Of a stretch of 64,000 bases of DNA, positions 8,287 through 16,822 are shown piece after piece. Under the pieces are notes generated by a model. The model saw nothing but the letters and a program-made list of their open reading frames with translations, was not told where the DNA came from and did not search any database. This DNA is from Nanohaloarchaea archaeon B1-Br10_U2g1. GTDB lineage: Archaea > Nanohalarchaeota > Nanosalinia > Nanosalinales > Nanosalinaceae. The DNA lies in the NCBI GenBank assembly GCA_001563875.1, contig LKMN01000002.1, positions 1-64,000 on the forward strand. Direction: 5' to 3'. Position 1 is the first letter of the stretch, and each line of letters opens with the position of its first letter. Both the position numbers and the translations under genes were made by a program.

Positions 8287-9470
8287 CGGAATTCTTCCAT
8301 AAACTCAACCTCGTCATCAGTCAGCTCCAACTGTTCTTGGACCTGCGGATTCTCTTCTATAAGCTTAGAGATAAACTTGAGCTCTGACTTAGACTCACGG
8401 AGAGAGATGTGAAGTTTCTCACCTATCTTGGTTGATATAGCTTCCAGTCTACTTCTTGAGGCGCGGCTTGAACCCATCTTACGTATCTTGGACGGGTATT
8501 GGTACCGTGTCCAACCCTTGTACTTAGCTCTCTTACTAAGAGCTACACCAACCGTTGAGTAAAGGTATACGTACTTGAGTAGTTTCCAGTTCATTCTTTT
8601 CCTGATTCTGCCATTAAATAGATCGGCCTTGGAAATCCAGTTATAGGCTTTGGCATTGTCCTCAGACCTTTCATACTCTCTTGGCGTATTCTCCCTTATC
8701 CACTGTAGAAACGTATCTGCATCCTCCTGAAGGTTTTCAGTTGCTTGATTGGCTGTAGACGCATTCTCAGTCTTGAAAACCATTTTAAGGGCCTGGAATA
8801 CTTCTTGTTCACCGTCTCGCGCCGAGATAGCTCCTATATCCTCAACCTCTAAAGAATCCTTGCCTTTGGCTAAAGCCTCCAAGTCGTTTATAGCCGACCT
8901 CATTTGGCCGTTAGCCTGTCTTGCAATCCTTTTGACAGCTCCCTCGTCGTACTCAATACCTTCTTCTTCAAGTATCTGTTTAAGATGTGCATTTATAGAG
9001 TTGGTATGAACATTTCCTATCTCCATAACCTCAGATTTATCTTTTAAAGTCCTGATACCAGAATCATACGCATCGTTTGCTGTCATAACTAAGGGGAACC
9101 TTGTTTCACCTACTATTCTGTTCAGTTCTTTTGTTCCTCCTCTATCAGATCTTCCCATACCGTCTACTTCATCTATGAGGATCAGTTTTTTGCCTCCAAA
9201 GAATGACTGCTGTCTTACAGCCTCTTTCAACTCTTTTTTGAGCTTAGATTTGGTTCGGACATCTGAAGCGTTTGTTTCAACTAGTTCATAATCTAAGTCG
9301 TTTGCAAGAGCTTCAACTAGAGAGGTTTTTCCGGTTCCTGCCGGACCATGTAGAAGGACAGGTTTATCTCCATTTTCCCAGTTTTCAGCCCATTCTCTAA
9401 GCTTTTCTTTCTCCTTGCTTGCTCCTCTGTAATCAGAAAGTGTTTGAGGCCTGTATTTTTCAACCCACAT
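8283..9470 (-). CDS. rfcL: replication factor C large subunit
   Basis: Clamp-loader subunit that, with RFC small, opens the PCNA ring and loads it at primer-template junctions. It starts MWVEKYRPQTLSDYRG, typical of archaeal RFC-L; Walker A GPAGTGKTS (about 43-51), Walker B LILIDEVDGM (about 95-104) and a C-terminal helical collar follow. At 395 residues it is somewhat short for RFC-L, and the usual C-terminal PCNA-interacting motif is not obvious (the end is acidic: DDEVEFMEEFR). It lies 10 bases downstream of the small subunit gene with a GAGGAG ribosome binding site, so the two form an operon, as is seen in many euryarchaea. Confidence 0.95.
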   Translation of the reverse strand: MWVEKYRPQTLSDYRGASKEKEKLREWAENWENGDKPVLLHGPAGTGKTSLVEALANDLDYELVETNASDVRTKSKLKKELKEAVRQQSFFGGKKLILIDEVDGMGRSDRGGTKELNRIVGETRFPLVMTANDAYDSGIRTLKDKSEVMEIGNVHTNSINAHLKQILEEEGIEYDEGAVKRIARQANGQMRSAINDLEALAKGKDSLEVEDIGAISARDGEQEVFQALKMVFKTENASTANQATENLQEDADTFLQWIRENTPREYERSEDNAKAYNWISKADLFNGRIRKRMNWKLLKYVYLYSTVGVALSKRAKYKGWTRYQYPSKIRKMGSSRASRSRLEAISTKIGEKLHISLRESKSELKFISKLIEENPQVQEQLELTDDEVEFMEEFR

Positions 9471-9480
9471 AAATACTCCT

Positions 9481-10428
9481 CTAGTTCTTAAGATCCGCTA
9501 TTTTGGCGAGAAGCGCTTCTATCTGTATGTCGCTCGTTCCTCCTTCCGCTATCCGGAATTCAAACTCTCCAAGGTTATCGATTATTTTGAGTTTACCTTC
9601 ATCTGATATGTCTAGGTCTAAAACTTCTCTATGTATTGCATTGATGACGTCTTGTCCGTCAAGACCCCTGTCAATCATAAGATCTGATAACTGGTCTCTG
9701 GCATCCATGAAATCTCCATCCAGTGCCTTTTCAAGAACTTCGTTTATCTCCTCTGGCTTCAGTGATGCGGCTGCGCCGTATATATCTTCTTCAGTGATTT
9801 CGTCTTTCTGCATAGTTGCGGTCTGTAGGATGTTGGTTACTCTTCTTAAATCACCGCTTGCAACTCTTAGAACAGCTTTTATTGCCTCTTCAGATATCTT
9901 GAAGTCTTCGTTTTCTGCAAGTCTTTTAATGTACTGCTTTACTTCGGCTTCTTGATGTCTGTTGAATCTGAAGACTGCGCACCTGGACTGTATTGGATCT
10001 ATTATCTTTGAGGAGTAGTTGCAGGATAGTATGAAACGACAGTTGTCTGAGAACTGCTCCATTGTTCTTCTCAGTGCTTGTTGAGCATCACTGGTCAATG
10101 CATCCGCCTCATCTAGGAAGATTATCTTGTACTCTGCGTCGACAGGCTTTGTTCTTGCAAAGTCTTTAATTCTATCTCTTACAACATCTATACCTCTTTC
10201 ATCAGACGCGTTTGTCTCCATAAAGTTCTGTTTCCATTCGTCTCCGTACAGGTCTTTCGCTAGTGCTATTGCGCTCGTGGTTTTTCCTGTGCCTGCTGGA
10301 CCTGTAAACATGAGGTGCGGGATTGTTCCCTCATCAACGAAGGCTTGGAGCCTCCCAATAATCTTTTCATGTCCTACAACCTGTTCCAGCGTATCCGGTC
10401 GGTACTTTTCAGTCCAAACATCTATCAT
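9481..10428 (-). CDS. rfcS: replication factor C small subunit
   Basis: AAA+ clamp-loader small subunit of 315 residues, the normal length, with no intein. It starts MIDVWTEKYRPDTLEQVVGH; Walker A GPAGTGKTT (about 43-51), Walker B IIFLDEADAL (about 104-113), sensor 1 ILSCNYSSKI, and the SRC arginine finger box (QSRCAVFRF) are all intact. Four copies normally pair with one large subunit. First gene of the rfcS-rfcL operon, divergent from the AK6-like kinase gene. Confidence 0.96.
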   Translation of the reverse strand: MIDVWTEKYRPDTLEQVVGHEKIIGRLQAFVDEGTIPHLMFTGPAGTGKTTSAIALAKDLYGDEWKQNFMETNASDERGIDVVRDRIKDFARTKPVDAEYKIIFLDEADALTSDAQQALRRTMEQFSDNCRFILSCNYSSKIIDPIQSRCAVFRFNRHQEAEVKQYIKRLAENEDFKISEEAIKAVLRVASGDLRRVTNILQTATMQKDEITEEDIYGAAASLKPEEINEVLEKALDGDFMDARDQLSDLMIDRGLDGQDVINAIHREVLDLDISDEGKLKIIDNLGEFEFRIAEGGTSDIQIEALLAKIADLKN

Positions 10429-10489
10429 TTCTACCAGTTATCTCCTCGTCAAAACTTTCAGTAAACCACTCTTTTATTCTTTCACAGAG

Positions 10490-10501
10490 CTGTTTAAACA
10501 G
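10490..10501. promoter_or_regulatory. 12-bp perfect palindrome before the AK6-like gene
   Basis: CTGTTTAAACAG is a perfect palindrome ending two bases before the ATG at 10504. A TATA-like TTTTATT at 10472-10478 would place the transcription start close to this palindrome, so a protein bound here could block the divergent promoters of rfcS and the kinase gene. A 12-bp palindrome around TTTAAA can also occur by chance in AT-rich DNA. Confidence 0.25.
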
Positions 10502-10503
10502 GA

Positions 10504-10983
10504 ATGAAGCTATGTATAACAGGTACTCCAGGAACCGGTAAAACATCTGTTTCAAAGAATCTGGACAGATTCAAGGTTATCGGTATAACCGAGTTAGTTG
10601 AAAGAGAAGATCTTGGAGAGGATGTTGTCATAGAGCAGCTTCTAGAAGCACTAAAAAACGAGATAGAGCTCCAGGAAGATACCTTAATTGAGGGGCATCT
10701 ATCACACCATTTAGAATGTGATTACTGTGTTGTTTTACGGTGTAAACCCGACGTTTTGAGAGAAAGACTTTCAAAGAGAGATTATCCCGATAGGAAGGTA
10801 GAGCAGAATGTTGAAGCAGAGATACTTGACCTAGTGCTTGTAGAAGCCTTAGATAATCAGGAAAAGGTTATTGAAATAGATACAACAAACCGTGATCCTG
10901 AAAATGTTGCTGAAGAGATTGAAAGAAGAATAGAAGAGGACGATACAGGATATGGAGATACTGACTGGACAGATTATCTCTAA
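10504..10983 (+). CDS. AK6/Fap7-type adenylate kinase
   Basis: A small P-loop nucleoside monophosphate kinase of 159 residues. It has Walker A GTPGTGKTS (7-15), the short NMP-binding segment, a GHLSHH motif near residue 65, and a lid with RLSKRDYPDRKVEQN. The ending with acidic residues and a Trp (GDTDWTDYL) is typical of the AK6 (hCINAP/Fap7) family. The eukaryotic and archaeal members transfer phosphate from ATP to AMP and act in maturation of the small ribosomal subunit with uS11. It is transcribed divergently from rfcS and converges on thioredoxin with a four-base overlap. Cytidylate kinase was considered and does not fit the lid. Confidence 0.85.
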   Translation: MKLCITGTPGTGKTSVSKNLDRFKVIGITELVEREDLGEDVVIEQLLEALKNEIELQEDTLIEGHLSHHLECDYCVVLRCKPDVLRERLSKRDYPDRKVEQNVEAEILDLVLVEALDNQEKVIEIDTTNRDPENVAEEIERRIEEDDTGYGDTDWTDYL

Positions 10984-11291
10984 ACGTTCTCCTTTATCCA
11001 GTTCTTAAGTTCTTCTTTCTTCATGGCTCCTGAGGTCCGAGATACCTCCTCACCGTTCTTAATGATTAGAAGTGTTGGAAGAGCTCTTACTCCGTACTTT
11101 GTTCCTAGCTGCTGGCTCTCTTGCATATCTACTTTCCCAAATTTGGGTTTGTCCATCTCCTCGGATACCTCTTCGAACACCGGTGCCAGCTTCTTACATG
11201 GCGCACACCATTCCGCCCAGAAATCGATGACCCAGACCTCGTCCGAGCCCTCAACCTTTTGTATAGAGTCTTGATCTATCTGTTCTACCAT
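10980..11291 (-). CDS. trxA: thioredoxin
   Basis: A 103-residue thioredoxin with the active site WCAPC (28-32), the buried Asp and the cis-Pro loop (RALPTLLI, about 70-77). It reduces protein disulfides in the cytoplasm; no signal peptide. A TATA-like GTTTTAAGG on the minus strand (11314-11322) sits about 27 nt before the ATG, implying a leaderless mRNA. Alone in its transcription unit. The cognate reductase is not in the window. Confidence 0.93.
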   Translation of the reverse strand: MVEQIDQDSIQKVEGSDEVWVIDFWAEWCAPCKKLAPVFEEVSEEMDKPKFGKVDMQESQQLGTKYGVRALPTLLIIKNGEEVSRTSGAMKKEELKNWIKENV

Positions 11292-11332
11292 ACTACTTGA
11301 GTACTGTTCTAATCCTTAAAACTGGTCCGGTA

Positions 11333-12169
11333 TCACTCTTCCATATAGACAGTTCTGATAGGATAAGGAATGTCTATGCCTTCTCTATCAAACTTCTCTT
11401 TAACCAGCTGTGTTACCTCGGAAGAGGCCTTTACAACGCTTGCCCTACCGGTATCGGTCCATCCTCTAAGCCTTAAGTCTACGGATGAACCTCCGAGTTC
11501 GTCTGTCAGTATCTGAGGCTCGGGCTCGGACTCAACCGTTTCAGCATCATCAAGTGTCTCCCTTGCAAGATCTCTAGCTTTCTGTATATTGTCGTCGTAA
11601 CTTATTCCTACCACCACATCAAATCTTCTTTTCTCGTAGCCTGTGTTGTTAACAACAGTTTCGTTGTACAGTTTGGAGTTAGGAACAATGACCTTTCTAC
11701 CGTCAAAAGTCTTTATATCGGTAGCTCTAACCCTTATATCCTCTACAGTACCTGCTTCATCTTCTGCGGCTATCTGATCTCCTATCTTGAAAGGACGGTT
11801 TATCATTATCATAAGTCCCGAGATAAAGTTAGCAATCATTTCTCTAAGCGCAAAAGATATACCTAAGCCTATAAGACCTACAGCTGTACCTAAGGCTGAC
11901 GGAGGGACTCCGAAAACTCCTAAAATCACTATGAAAGCTACTGAATATATTAAGTATGAAGTAAGTTTTTTAGCTGTCGCTGAAGCGTGCTTTGTCCCAT
12001 TGCTATGCTCTATTGATCTTTCAACTATCTTGTTTGAAGCTCTATCCACTACCAGCGCAAGAGCTAAAACAACTGCAGCCCAAGCTACCGCTTGTAAAGT
12101 TATATCAGGCGGAAGAAGCTGTGCTACATCCTCCGATACTAGCTCTCCTGTAGAAGCAATCGAATCCAT
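11333..12169 (-). CDS. mscS: small-conductance mechanosensitive channel, MscS family
   Basis: A 278-residue channel that releases small solutes when membrane tension rises after hypo-osmotic shock. Three membrane segments are visible (about 28-45, 70-92, 95-125). The last carries the pore helix (SALGTAVGLIGLGISFALREMIANFISGLM region). The beta domain (FKIGDQIAAEDEAGTVEDIRVRAT) and the C-terminal alpha/beta domain follow. Length matches E. coli MscS. It is single and divergent from the E1-like gene. A second, very different MscS-like protein is at 35396-36961. Confidence 0.93.
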   Translation of the reverse strand: MDSIASTGELVSEDVAQLLPPDITLQAVAWAAVVLALALVVDRASNKIVERSIEHSNGTKHASATAKKLTSYLIYSVAFIVILGVFGVPPSALGTAVGLIGLGISFALREMIANFISGLMIMINRPFKIGDQIAAEDEAGTVEDIRVRATDIKTFDGRKVIVPNSKLYNETVVNNTGYEKRRFDVVVGISYDDNIQKARDLARETLDDAETVESEPEPQILTDELGGSSVDLRLRGWTDTGRASVVKASSEVTQLVKEKFDREGIDIPYPIRTVYMEE

Positions 12170-12200
12170 AATCTAACATTAAATACAGGTTAAGGAATCT

Positions 12201-12208
12201 TAATAAAA
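12201..12208 (+). promoter_or_regulatory. TATA box of the E1-like gene
   Basis: TAATAAAA lies about 28 nt before the ATG at 12233, inside the 63-bp region shared with the divergent mscS gene. It predicts a leaderless transcript. Confidence 0.45.
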
Positions 12209-12232
12209 ATTCGGACACAGGAATGATTATCG

Positions 12233-13168
12233 ATGTACAGCCGTTTCACAGCCTTAACAGATTTTGAGGAGAAAGATCTCGAGAAGTTAAGAAACTGCAA
12301 AGTAGCTGTAGTAGGTTTAGGTGCCACAGGATCCGTTATAGCAGAGCATTTAGCCCGGCACGGCATCAATCTTCTGATCTTGGATAGAGACTACCTTGAG
12401 GAAAACGATGTGTACTCCTCCAATATCTACACACCTGAAGACTGTCAAGATTCAATTCCAAAAGCTGTAGCAGCGGAAAAGTACCTAGAAAAATTCACAG
12501 GTATAGATTCAAGGGTTGCTAGTCTAAACCCTGAAAACGTCGATCTTCTTGACGGAACAGATTTAATAATTGACGGAACAGATAATCTGGAGACCCGTTT
12601 CCTAATAAACGAGTTCTCAAAGAAAGAGGAAATCCCTTGGATATACACCGCAGCAATTGGAGAGAAAGGATATTCAATGTTCTTCAAAGAAAAATGTTTC
12701 AACTGCGTGTTTGACGATATAAATGCAGGATCCTTGGAGACATGTGAAGTAGCCGGAGTTTTAAGAGAGTCTTCTACTGCAGCAGCCTCTATAACCTCTA
12801 CGAAAGCTGTAAAACACTTGACAGGACAGACTGTTGAAGAAACGCTTGACACTGTTGAAGGAGACAGCTTTCAGGTGGTTTCCTCGGGATGCGATGTGTG
12901 TAGAGATGGATCGTACAGCCGACTTGGATCCTCCAGAAAAACTGTAGCGGTCTGCGGAGAAAACAAGTACCAGCTGGATACAGATATAGGAGCTGAAGGC
13001 AGAGAAAAAATTAGAGAACAAGGAAAAGTACTTTCCGATAACGAATATGTTCTGAGATCAAATATTAACGGTAAAGAGATATCAGTTTTCAGTTCAGGAC
13101 GGATAATAGTTGAAGCAAATGACAAAGGTCATGCTGAAAGCTTCGTTTCAGAGACGATAGGGGTTTAA
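12233..13168 (+). CDS. E1-like adenylyltransferase (ThiF/MoeB/HesA/UbaA family)
   Basis: This enzyme class adenylates the C-terminal glycine of a ubiquitin-like or sulfur-carrier protein (ThiS, MoaD, SAMP). The 311 residues include the nucleotide-binding GLGATGS motif (about 28-34), the DRDYLEENDV loop, a Zn site formed by two CxxC pairs (CFNC near 152, CDVC near 216), and the candidate catalytic Cys in ETCEVAG (near 167). After about residue 225 there is an extra domain of about 85 residues (GEISVFSSGRIIVEA-like strands) that could itself be a beta-grasp or carrier-binding module; this is uncertain. In haloarchaea the homologue UbaA serves both tRNA thiolation and protein samp-ylation. No carrier gene is seen nearby. 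Confidence 0.85.
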   Translation: MYSRFTALTDFEEKDLEKLRNCKVAVVGLGATGSVIAEHLARHGINLLILDRDYLEENDVYSSNIYTPEDCQDSIPKAVAAEKYLEKFTGIDSRVASLNPENVDLLDGTDLIIDGTDNLETRFLINEFSKKEEIPWIYTAAIGEKGYSMFFKEKCFNCVFDDINAGSLETCEVAGVLRESSTAAASITSTKAVKHLTGQTVEETLDTVEGDSFQVVSSGCDVCRDGSYSRLGSSRKTVAVCGENKYQLDTDIGAEGREKIREQGKVLSDNEYVLRSNINGKEISVFSSGRIIVEANDKGHAESFVSETIGV

Positions 13169-13199
13169 ATTTCTCTAGTTCTTATCTATCCCTAGAAAA

Positions 13200-14045
13200 A
13201 TGGATTTAGAAGAAGATTATGTAAAGTATGCAGGACAGTTCTCACTTACGCTCTTAGCTGTATCTGCCACTTACTTCTTTGATCCGGCCAATGCCTATAG
13301 CTACGGAACCTTTCTAGGTGTGACTGTACTATTTGGTTATACAGCCTATATTTCACGTGAAGGCTTCCAGTCATCCGCCTTCCTAGCTTTTGCTGCATTG
13401 ATATTTCTACCTTTAAACGCTCAGATGGCTGCTACATCCATAGTTGTAAGCTTTGGAAACGTTCTGATATCTTTCTTCTCTAAAGGATCAAGCTTTAGAA
13501 GTTATTACGGCACAGTATCTTTGCCTATGCTTTTTACCGGTGCAATACTAGGTATAGCTTTCTTCTACGGTGCTAGCCTGCAACCTGAGATAGCGGAAGA
13601 TCTAGGAGAGCAGTTTTCAGGCGCTACTGCCGAAAAAACAGGTCTATTAGTTGAGCAAGCGGAGATAATAGAGGTTCAGCAGGACCAACAGACAGACATG
13701 ATTGAGGACTCTGTAACCGGGACAGTTATGCTAACAAGAGAATATGTCACGAGTGAGACCGAAGGAGAGCTTAGTGCCGAAGACCAACAGGTCATAATTG
13801 AAGCTTTTGAAGGAGCCGAGCAGAACATATCACAAGAGTTTAGGGAAGAGACAGACGACAGTATGGACGATATTGAGATGGCAGGGCAGGTAGAAAAAGT
13901 GGTTCAGAATCTGATTGAAGGTAACGAAGTCTTATACCTAGCGCCTATACTAGCGGTGGGTTTATACGCCTTACATCCGTTTATAGGAATTCTAACCGCG
14001 ATTTCTGCAGTCTCGTTTCAAAGGTTTGACAGAAAGTCAGAGTAA
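13200..14045 (+). CDS. membrane protein of unknown function
   Basis: A 281-residue protein with about five hydrophobic segments in the first 125 residues, an acidic, Gln/Glu-rich soluble segment (about 130-245) containing helices, and one or two membrane helices at the C-terminal end (about 245-272). The soluble part would be a large loop on one side of the membrane. A TTTAAAT box that overlaps the stop of the E1-like gene (13163-13170) is about 33 nt before the ATG. No family recognised. Confidence 0.7.
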   Translation: MDLEEDYVKYAGQFSLTLLAVSATYFFDPANAYSYGTFLGVTVLFGYTAYISREGFQSSAFLAFAALIFLPLNAQMAATSIVVSFGNVLISFFSKGSSFRSYYGTVSLPMLFTGAILGIAFFYGASLQPEIAEDLGEQFSGATAEKTGLLVEQAEIIEVQQDQQTDMIEDSVTGTVMLTREYVTSETEGELSAEDQQVIIEAFEGAEQNISQEFREETDDSMDDIEMAGQVEKVVQNLIEGNEVLYLAPILAVGLYALHPFIGILTAISAVSFQRFDRKSE

Positions 14046-14084
14046 TCTTTCAGGCTATTAAAGTTTGTAATGAATAAGCTGTTT

Positions 14085-16781
14085 ATGACCGAGATAAAAT
14101 TTGTAGACGATTCTGATGCTTCTCAGAAGCTTCCAAGAGACTTTGAACCATACGTTAAAGACTGGTTTAACTCAGAGTTTCCAGGGCTGAGCGAGCCCCA
14201 GAAATACTCTTTCGACCTGATACATAGAGAGGAGAACTCTCTTATCTCTGCACCTACAGGATCTGGTAAGACGTTGTCAGCCTTCATGTCAGCGTTGAAC
14301 GAGGTTTTCAGGATGGGTAACGAGGACGAACTAGAAGATAAAGTCTACGTGCTGTACGTTTCTCCACTGAGAGCGCTCAGTAACGATATCAAAAGGAATC
14401 TTCAGGACCCTCTAGAAGGAATTAAGCAGAAGGCAGAGGAGAACGGCTACGAAGTTCCTGAGGTTCGTAGTGCGGTCAGAACAGGAGATACAACAGATTC
14501 AGAGAAGAGTAAGATGCGTGAAAAACCTCCTCATATAATGATAACCACACCTGAATCACTGGGTATCATACTTGACTCTCCAAAGTTTAGAGAAAAGTTC
14601 AGAGACATAAAGTACGTTATAGTTGATGAGATACATAGCCTGTCTGAAAACAAGAGAGGTGTACACCTATCGCTTTCTCTTGAAAGACTTGAAGAGATGG
14701 TAAACGGATCTCCTACACGGATAGGTCTATCAGCAACTCAGGCGCCTATAGATGAGATAGCAAAGTATCTGGTCGGATATGAGAACAGTAACGAAAGTTC
14801 AACCAAGATAACAGAAAGAGGCGACGAGATAAAGACCGAGGAGTTAAGCTCCGAACAAGAATACCGTTCCAGAGGCTGTAATATCGTAGATGTTGCAGCA
14901 TCGAAGGAGATTGATCTAGAAACTATATCGCCGGTTAAGGATCTTATCTATACAGACCCTTCGAAAATCAATAACGAGATGTACGAGAGGATTCACAGCC
15001 TCATACAAGACCACGAGTCCACCATAATTTTTACCAATACACGTAGCGCTACCGAAAGAGTCGTGAACAACCTTAAGGAACGGTTTCCTGAAAGTTACGA
15101 TGATAACATAGGCGCACACCACTCCTCAATGTCACGAGAGGAAAGACTAAAGGTAGAGGAGAAACTGAAGAAAGGCGAGATGAAGGTCGGAGTAACCTCA
15201 ACCTCTCTAGAGCTTGGGGTAGATATCGGTACAGTAGATTTAGTGCTACAGCTGGGATCTCCTAAAGGCGTTGCAAGAGGTATACAGAGGATAGGAAGGT
15301 CCGGCCACCAGATAGGAGAAAAAGCTAAAGGAAAGATGATAGTCGTGGACAGAGATGATGCCAAAGAGTGTTCAGTACTTACCAAATGTGCTAAAGAAGA
15401 CGAACTGGACAAGATACAGATACCCAGAAACTGTTTAGATGTCTTAGCTCAGCATATAGTTGGTATGGCCTGCAACAGGAAATGGGATATTGATCAAGCC
15501 TTCAACATGATCAGGAAAAGTTACTGTTACCAGGAGCTGGACCTAGGAGAGTACGAGGACGTATTGAAATATCTGGCCGGAGAGTACGAGCTAGAGGATC
15601 AGAACGTCTACAGAAAGATCTGGATAGACCACGAGGAAGAAATATTCGGCAGAAGCGGTAAAATGACAAGAGTCATCTACATGACCAATATAGGGACCAT
15701 ACCAGACGAGTCGGGCTACGACGTCGTAACACGTGGCGATAAAAACTATGTAGGGACTCTGGACGAAGAGTTCTTAGACCGGCTTACGAAAGGAGATATA
15801 TTCACCCTAGGAGGATCAACTTACGAGTTCCGTTATGCTAGAGGCATGAAAGTCTATGTTGATCCTCGGCCTAAGAAACAGCCCACAGTACCTTCTTGGT
15901 ACTCTGAAAGACTTCCTCTGAGCTACGATCTAGGCGTCAAGATCGGCGAGTTCCGGCAAAGCGTTGAAAAACAGATAGAGTTAGGTGCCGAAGACGAAGA
16001 CATCGTAGAGTGGATTATGCAAAACTACTATCTCGATAGGAATACTGCGGAAGCCATCTACCAGTACATAAATGAACAGAAAAGATTTCTTGGCAAGGTT
16101 TCAAACCACGAAAGCATCACTGTAGAGAGGTATATTGACGAGGAGAACCGTCAAAACTTCATATTCCACACAATCTATGGACGGAGAACTCACGATGCAT
16201 TGGCCCGTATACTCTCCCACATACTTCAGAAGCGAATCGGTTCGAACATAGGAATGATAATAGACGATAACGGTTTTGTTATAGTTACACCGAGAAGGCC
16301 TGTTGACATCGAAAGACTGTTAGACCAGTTAAAAGACTGCAATCTTGAGGAAGAGCTACGTAACGCAATAAGTAAGACAGAGCTGATGAAGAGAAGATTT
16401 CGTCACGTCGCAGGGCGTTCTCTAATGATACTGAGGAACTATGGAGGGAATTCGAAGACTGTAGGCCAACAGCAGATGAAAGGCCACTTCTTACTCTCAA
16501 CAATTAGAAACGAGCACAGTGAAGAATTCCCTATGATAAAAGAGACTTACAGAGAAATAATGGAGGACGCTATGGATATAAAACACACTAGAGAAGTTGT
16601 AAAAAACCTAGAAGGCGGCAAGATAGATTTAGAGGTAATTGAATCTGATATACCCTCTCCTTTCAGTCACAACTTGATTCTACAGGAGAGTACTGACGTC
16701 ATCCGTGTAGAAGATAAGAAAGAAAGACTTCAACAGCTTCATAAACAAGTGATGGAAAGAATAGAACAGAAAGAGAATTAG
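14085..16781 (+). CDS. lhr: Lhr-family ATP-dependent helicase
   Basis: A superfamily 2 helicase of about 900 residues. It has a Q-motif region, Walker A SAPTGSGKT, the DEIH box (VDEIHSL), motif III SATQAP, motifs IV-VI (IIFTNTRS, TSTSLELGVDIG, QRIGRSGH), and then the winged-helix and Lhr-core C-terminal domains. Lhr proteins unwind DNA or RNA-DNA hybrids 3' to 5'. I chose ATG 14085 because a TATTAAAG box at 14056-14063 is about 26 nt upstream, which fits a leaderless start; ATG 14070 would add five residues. In many archaea lhr lies next to a metallophosphoesterase gene; here that partner is 7 kb downstream. Confidence 0.93.
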   Translation: MTEIKFVDDSDASQKLPRDFEPYVKDWFNSEFPGLSEPQKYSFDLIHREENSLISAPTGSGKTLSAFMSALNEVFRMGNEDELEDKVYVLYVSPLRALSNDIKRNLQDPLEGIKQKAEENGYEVPEVRSAVRTGDTTDSEKSKMREKPPHIMITTPESLGIILDSPKFREKFRDIKYVIVDEIHSLSENKRGVHLSLSLERLEEMVNGSPTRIGLSATQAPIDEIAKYLVGYENSNESSTKITERGDEIKTEELSSEQEYRSRGCNIVDVAASKEIDLETISPVKDLIYTDPSKINNEMYERIHSLIQDHESTIIFTNTRSATERVVNNLKERFPESYDDNIGAHHSSMSREERLKVEEKLKKGEMKVGVTSTSLELGVDIGTVDLVLQLGSPKGVARGIQRIGRSGHQIGEKAKGKMIVVDRDDAKECSVLTKCAKEDELDKIQIPRNCLDVLAQHIVGMACNRKWDIDQAFNMIRKSYCYQELDLGEYEDVLKYLAGEYELEDQNVYRKIWIDHEEEIFGRSGKMTRVIYMTNIGTIPDESGYDVVTRGDKNYVGTLDEEFLDRLTKGDIFTLGGSTYEFRYARGMKVYVDPRPKKQPTVPSWYSERLPLSYDLGVKIGEFRQSVEKQIELGAEDEDIVEWIMQNYYLDRNTAEAIYQYINEQKRFLGKVSNHESITVERYIDEENRQNFIFHTIYGRRTHDALARILSHILQKRIGSNIGMIIDDNGFVIVTPRRPVDIERLLDQLKDCNLEEELRNAISKTELMKRRFRHVAGRSLMILRNYGGNSKTVGQQQMKGHFLLSTIRNEHSEEFPMIKETYREIMEDAMDIKHTREVVKNLEGGKIDLEVIESDIPSPFSHNLILQESTDVIRVEDKKERLQQLHKQVMERIEQKEN

Positions 16782-16822
16782 GAGAAAAACGTTAAACTCT
16801 CACATTCAAAACTATATGGTAG

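Noticed and set aside
9503-9955. 150-codon open frame on the plus strand over rfcS
   Set aside because: Antisense shadow of a gene with all RFC motifs.
10504-10983. Cytidylate kinase or classical adenylate kinase
   Set aside because: Length, GHLSHH motif and Trp-containing acidic tail fit AK6/Fap7.
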